Source: Emticicia sp. 21SJ11W-3 (GTDB lineage Bacteria; Bacteroidota; Bacteroidia; Cytophagales; Spirosomataceae). Taken from it: a stretch of 64,000 nt of DNA. Made by a program: the position numbers and the translations under genes. The stretch is taken from assembly GCF_024138715.1 (NCBI RefSeq), contig NZ_CP092074.1:4030001-4094000 (forward strand), written 5' to 3'. The notes below the pieces were generated by a model. It did not search any database. It was given only the letters and a program-made list of their open reading frames with translations, and had not been told where the DNA came from. Of the stretch, positions 61,777-64,000 are shown one piece after another. Every line of letters starts with the position of its first letter. Within the stretch, counting starts at the first letter, position 1.

Positions 61777-62628
61777 ATGAAAATACATTTATTATTCCCG
61801 CTTTTGTTCGTTTTTTCAGCCATTGCATACGGGCAACAATCCATGCAAAAGAGTATAGACGTAAATAAACTGAATGACTACCTGCGGCAGCTTCCGGCAA
61901 CAATAAAAGTATCTATGGTAGTAGAGAGCGTTACAGGGCATAGGTATTTTGCTTTCAGACCTGAAGCAAAAGTACCGGCTGCGAGTGTGATTAAGATACC
62001 TGTTCTGATAGAACTGATGGAACAGGCAGGGAAGCAGGAAATAGAACTGACTAAAATTTATAAACTAACCGCGGCAGATAAAACCGGAGGCTCAGGCATT
62101 ATAGCCGGTATGCCTGATGGCAAGGATTTTACGCTCAGAGAACTGGCTCAGGAGATGATACATTCTAGCGATAACACAGCTACCAATGTGCTGATACGAG
62201 AAGTAGGCATGAAAGCAATTAATGATAATTTAATAAGGCTGGGTAGTACGCATACCCGCCTGAACCGTATAATGATGGATACACTGGCCGCCAGACAAGG
62301 CCGGGAAAACTATGTAAATACGGTAGAAATTAACGATTTGCTTCGTAAAATTTACAACAACAAAGTAGCAACACCGGCTTTGTGTAAAGAAATGCTGGAA
62401 ATACTGAAAAACTGTGCCGATACCACCACCATACCAAGATACCTGCCCAAGCAGGTGGCCATAGCCCATAAGACAGGAGAATTGAGCTATGTACGTGGAG
62501 ATGCCGGTATTGTTTATACCGGCAACCCGTTTATATTATCTGTATTTGTTGAAGGTTTTAGCGAAATGAGCCAGGCAGAAAAAATTATAGGTGATTTAGC
62601 CCTGATATGCTGGGAAAGCCTGAAATAA
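61777..62628 (+). CDS. Class A beta-lactamase-like serine hydrolase
   Basis: The 283-residue protein has a signal peptide (MKIHLLFPLLFVFSAIAYGQ). The active-site motifs are complete: SVIK with Ser 70 and Lys 73, SDN at 131-133, an ExxxN element with Glu 177 and Asn 181 (ENYVN) in the omega-loop place, and KTG at 232-234. The Glu position is a little later than usual, so the loop is unlike that of TEM. It may hydrolyse beta-lactams or be a peptidase relative. No mobile-element marks surround it; it looks chromosomal. Confidence 0.85.
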   Translation: MKIHLLFPLLFVFSAIAYGQQSMQKSIDVNKLNDYLRQLPATIKVSMVVESVTGHRYFAFRPEAKVPAASVIKIPVLIELMEQAGKQEIELTKIYKLTAADKTGGSGIIAGMPDGKDFTLRELAQEMIHSSDNTATNVLIREVGMKAINDNLIRLGSTHTRLNRIMMDTLAARQGRENYVNTVEINDLLRKIYNNKVATPALCKEMLEILKNCADTTTIPRYLPKQVAIAHKTGELSYVRGDAGIVYTGNPFILSVFVEGFSEMSQAEKIIGDLALICWESLK

Positions 62629-62633
62629 AGAAC

Positions 62634-63089
62634 TCAATCCCGTTTTTTGGGTTCATATTTGGGTGGAGCATACAAAAACCCGAATGCCTCGGCGCCCTCT
62701 TTGGTATGTACCCTGTGGTGCACATAATGCGCATTAATAATTCTTTTGAGATACTTGTTTTTGGCCACAAACTTTATTTTTACTCTTCTGTGCACGATGA
62801 TGTCATGAAAAACAAAATAAGCTACGCCATAGCAGGTAACGCCTGCGCCTATCCAGGTAAGGTACCAGAAGTCAGGATTCAAATCGCCATAAATAATGGT
62901 TGAAGCAGCCACAATACTAAAAACAATGGCGTAGTAATCGTTTTTTTCAAAAAAACCCTTGTGGTGATTATGGTGGTCTCTGTGCCAGTTCCAGCCGAAG
63001 CCGTGCATAATATATTTGTGCGAGAACCAGGCCATAAATTCCATAAAGCAGAAAGTGCCTGCTACAATTGCCACTTTTATTAAAAACAT
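62634..63089 (-). CDS. crtZ: Beta-carotene hydroxylase
   Basis: The 151-residue membrane protein has the histidine boxes of CrtZ: HKYIMH at 24-29, HRDHH at 36-40, HR in FHDIIVHRR near 100 and HYVHH near 122. The motif spacing and the small size fit CrtZ, which adds hydroxyl groups to the rings of beta-carotene to give zeaxanthin. Other crt genes are not in the window. It converges with the beta-lactamase-like gene, with only 5 bp between the stops. Confidence 0.88.
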   Translation of the reverse strand: MFLIKVAIVAGTFCFMEFMAWFSHKYIMHGFGWNWHRDHHNHHKGFFEKNDYYAIVFSIVAASTIIYGDLNPDFWYLTWIGAGVTCYGVAYFVFHDIIVHRRVKIKFVAKNKYLKRIINAHYVHHRVHTKEGAEAFGFLYAPPKYEPKKRD

Positions 63090-63250
63090 TTTAGTGCGGT
63101 TATTTTAGGTTTAAATCTATAAAATTTTCGTTATCGTCTTCTTAACACAAAATTAGCGTCGAATGTTTGAAAAAGCATCCAGAAGATTTATAATTTTGAA
63201 CCCTGTTCAATCCGTAACACCAATAATATTCTATAAATAAATTTTAATCA

Positions 63251-64000
63251 ATGAAACGTCTTATCTATCTACTACTGTTGTTAAGCCTGCCTGTCTTAGC
63301 ACAAAAACCACAGAAGGCAGCCACACCTGCCAAACCTAAACTGGTGCTGGGCATTATGGTTGACCAGATGCGCTATGACTACCTGGAGCGTTATTACAGT
63401 AAATATGGCAACGGAGGCTTTAAACGACTGATGAATCAGGGCTTTAACTGCCGCAATAACCATTATCATTATGCCAGCACCATAACAGGCCCAGGCCACG
63501 CTGCGGTATATACGGGTTCAGTACCGGCCGTGAATGGCATTATAGGCAATGACTGGTATGACCCTTTTCTTAATAAAGTAGTCTATGTGGCCGAAGACAC
63601 AACGGTAACTGCCGTAGGAACCGACATAGCCGGCACAGAAGGCAAGCGGTCGCCGGTGAATATGAAAACCACAACCATTACCGACCAGTTGCGTCTGGCT
63701 ACGCAGTTTAAATCTAAAGTAATTGGTATTGCCGCCAAAGACCGTGGAGGTATTCTTCCGGCGGGGCATTCGGCCAATGCGGCTTACTGGTTTGATGGCA
63801 AATCGGGCAACTGGATTACGAGTACCTATTACATGAAAGAACTGCCGGAATGGGCAAAAGCGTTTAACGCCAGAAAATTGCCAGACTATTACAAAAGCCA
63901 GAAATGGAACACGTTATTCCCGATTGAGCAGTACACTGAAAGTGATGAAGATAATCAGGAATATGAAAACGTAATGAGTGGTGAGAAACTGCCGGTTTTT
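63251..64000 (+). CDS. PafA-like alkaline phosphatase, 5' part only
   Basis: The frame opens at ATG 63251 and is still open at the window end, with 250 codons visible. It starts with a signal peptide (MKRLIYLLLLLSLPVLAQ). The metal/nucleophile region follows: LVLGIMVDQMRYDYLERYY has the first metal Asp, and ASTITGPGHAAVYTGSVP holds the Thr nucleophile of PafA-type enzymes. NGIIGNDWYDP is also typical. PafA is a calcium-activated periplasmic phosphomonoesterase of Bacteroidota. About half of the expected protein is outside the window. Confidence 0.88.
   Translation, partial: MKRLIYLLLLLSLPVLAQKPQKAATPAKPKLVLGIMVDQMRYDYLERYYSKYGNGGFKRLMNQGFNCRNNHYHYASTITGPGHAAVYTGSVPAVNGIIGNDWYDPFLNKVVYVAEDTTVTAVGTDIAGTEGKRSPVNMKTTTITDQLRLATQFKSKVIGIAAKDRGGILPAGHSANAAYWFDGKSGNWITSTYYMKELPEWAKAFNARKLPDYYKSQKWNTLFPIEQYTESDEDNQEYENVMSGEKLPVF

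Noticed and set aside
61777-62628. Recently acquired resistance gene
   Set aside because: Base composition and neighbours look chromosomal; no insertion sequence or integron marks.

Overview
The window reads as a chromosomal segment of a Bacteroidota bacterium, most likely from the Cytophagales/Chitinophagales side of the phylum. The evidence is a gliding-motility lipoprotein (GldH), a PorZ-like type IX secretion component with a C-terminal sorting domain, many SPII lipoproteins, promoters of the Bacteroidota form TTTG-N19-TAnnTTTG, a CcsA/CcmF-type cytochrome c maturation protein, and typical gene neighbours such as ricT-gldH. Genes are dense, lie on both strands and are mostly housekeeping. 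No rRNA, CRISPR array, prophage or transposase-bearing IS was seen. Both ends cut through genes: a CBS-domain protein on the left and a PafA-like phosphatase on the right.

Layout. 1-8 kb: CBS protein, Tet-type efflux pump, the minus-strand tRNA-Tyr/Gly/Thr-tuf transcript with a consensus promoter, an ECF sigma factor operon (sigma, one-TM protein, beta-barrel), tRNA-Cys and a lipoprotein. 8-17 kb: MFS pump, Nudix hydrolase, then a 2.3-kb EcoRI-type restriction-modification island that splits a serine carboxypeptidase (S10) gene, then fmt, greA with an unusual leader, and a second MFS pump. 17-33.5 kb: M1 peptidase, PorZ, CcmF, a zinc-peptidase-like protein, purD, the run ricT-gldH-Lon-like-hemB, folA, comB-like and a dipeptide epimerase, followed by a pair of 160-bp palindromic repeats. 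34-44 kb: a sulfur-metabolism cluster. 44-64 kb: GH20 hexosaminidase, DEAD-box helicase, SF1 helicase, OxyR, FtsX-type permease, AI-2E-family exporter, sterol-desaturase-like protein, patatin, polyprenyl synthase, class A beta-lactamase and CrtZ.

The sulfur cluster has two paralogous pairs of YeeE/YedE half-transporters, a TsdA-like dihaem cytochrome, a persulfide-dioxygenase/double-rhodanese fusion, a TauE/SafE exporter and an outer-membrane porin. Together these fit uptake of thiosulfate-type compounds, oxidation to tetrathionate or via persulfide to sulfite, and export. Three of its promoters (TauE/SafE, MBL-rhodanese, porin) share a dyad of the form GTAAYA-WW-WRTCAC exactly 22 bp upstream of a TAnnTTTG -7 element. 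I infer a Crp/Fnr-family regulon whose regulator is not in the window.

Most notable: (1) the EcoRI-like island, whose endonuclease keeps all key EcoRI residues at identical numbering; it removed the catalytic His of the S10 peptidase, and its methylase is fused at the C terminus to the start of a dead serine recombinase; (2) the shared sulfur operator; (3) two degenerate 3' half-copies of tRNA-Thr and tRNA-Gly, each with a small AACG-loop hairpin in place of the T-loop; (4) a greA leader with a possible 16-codon peptide and two terminator-like hairpins; (5) a RicT with a long N/Q/P/G-rich tail. All assignments come from reading motifs; no database search was run.
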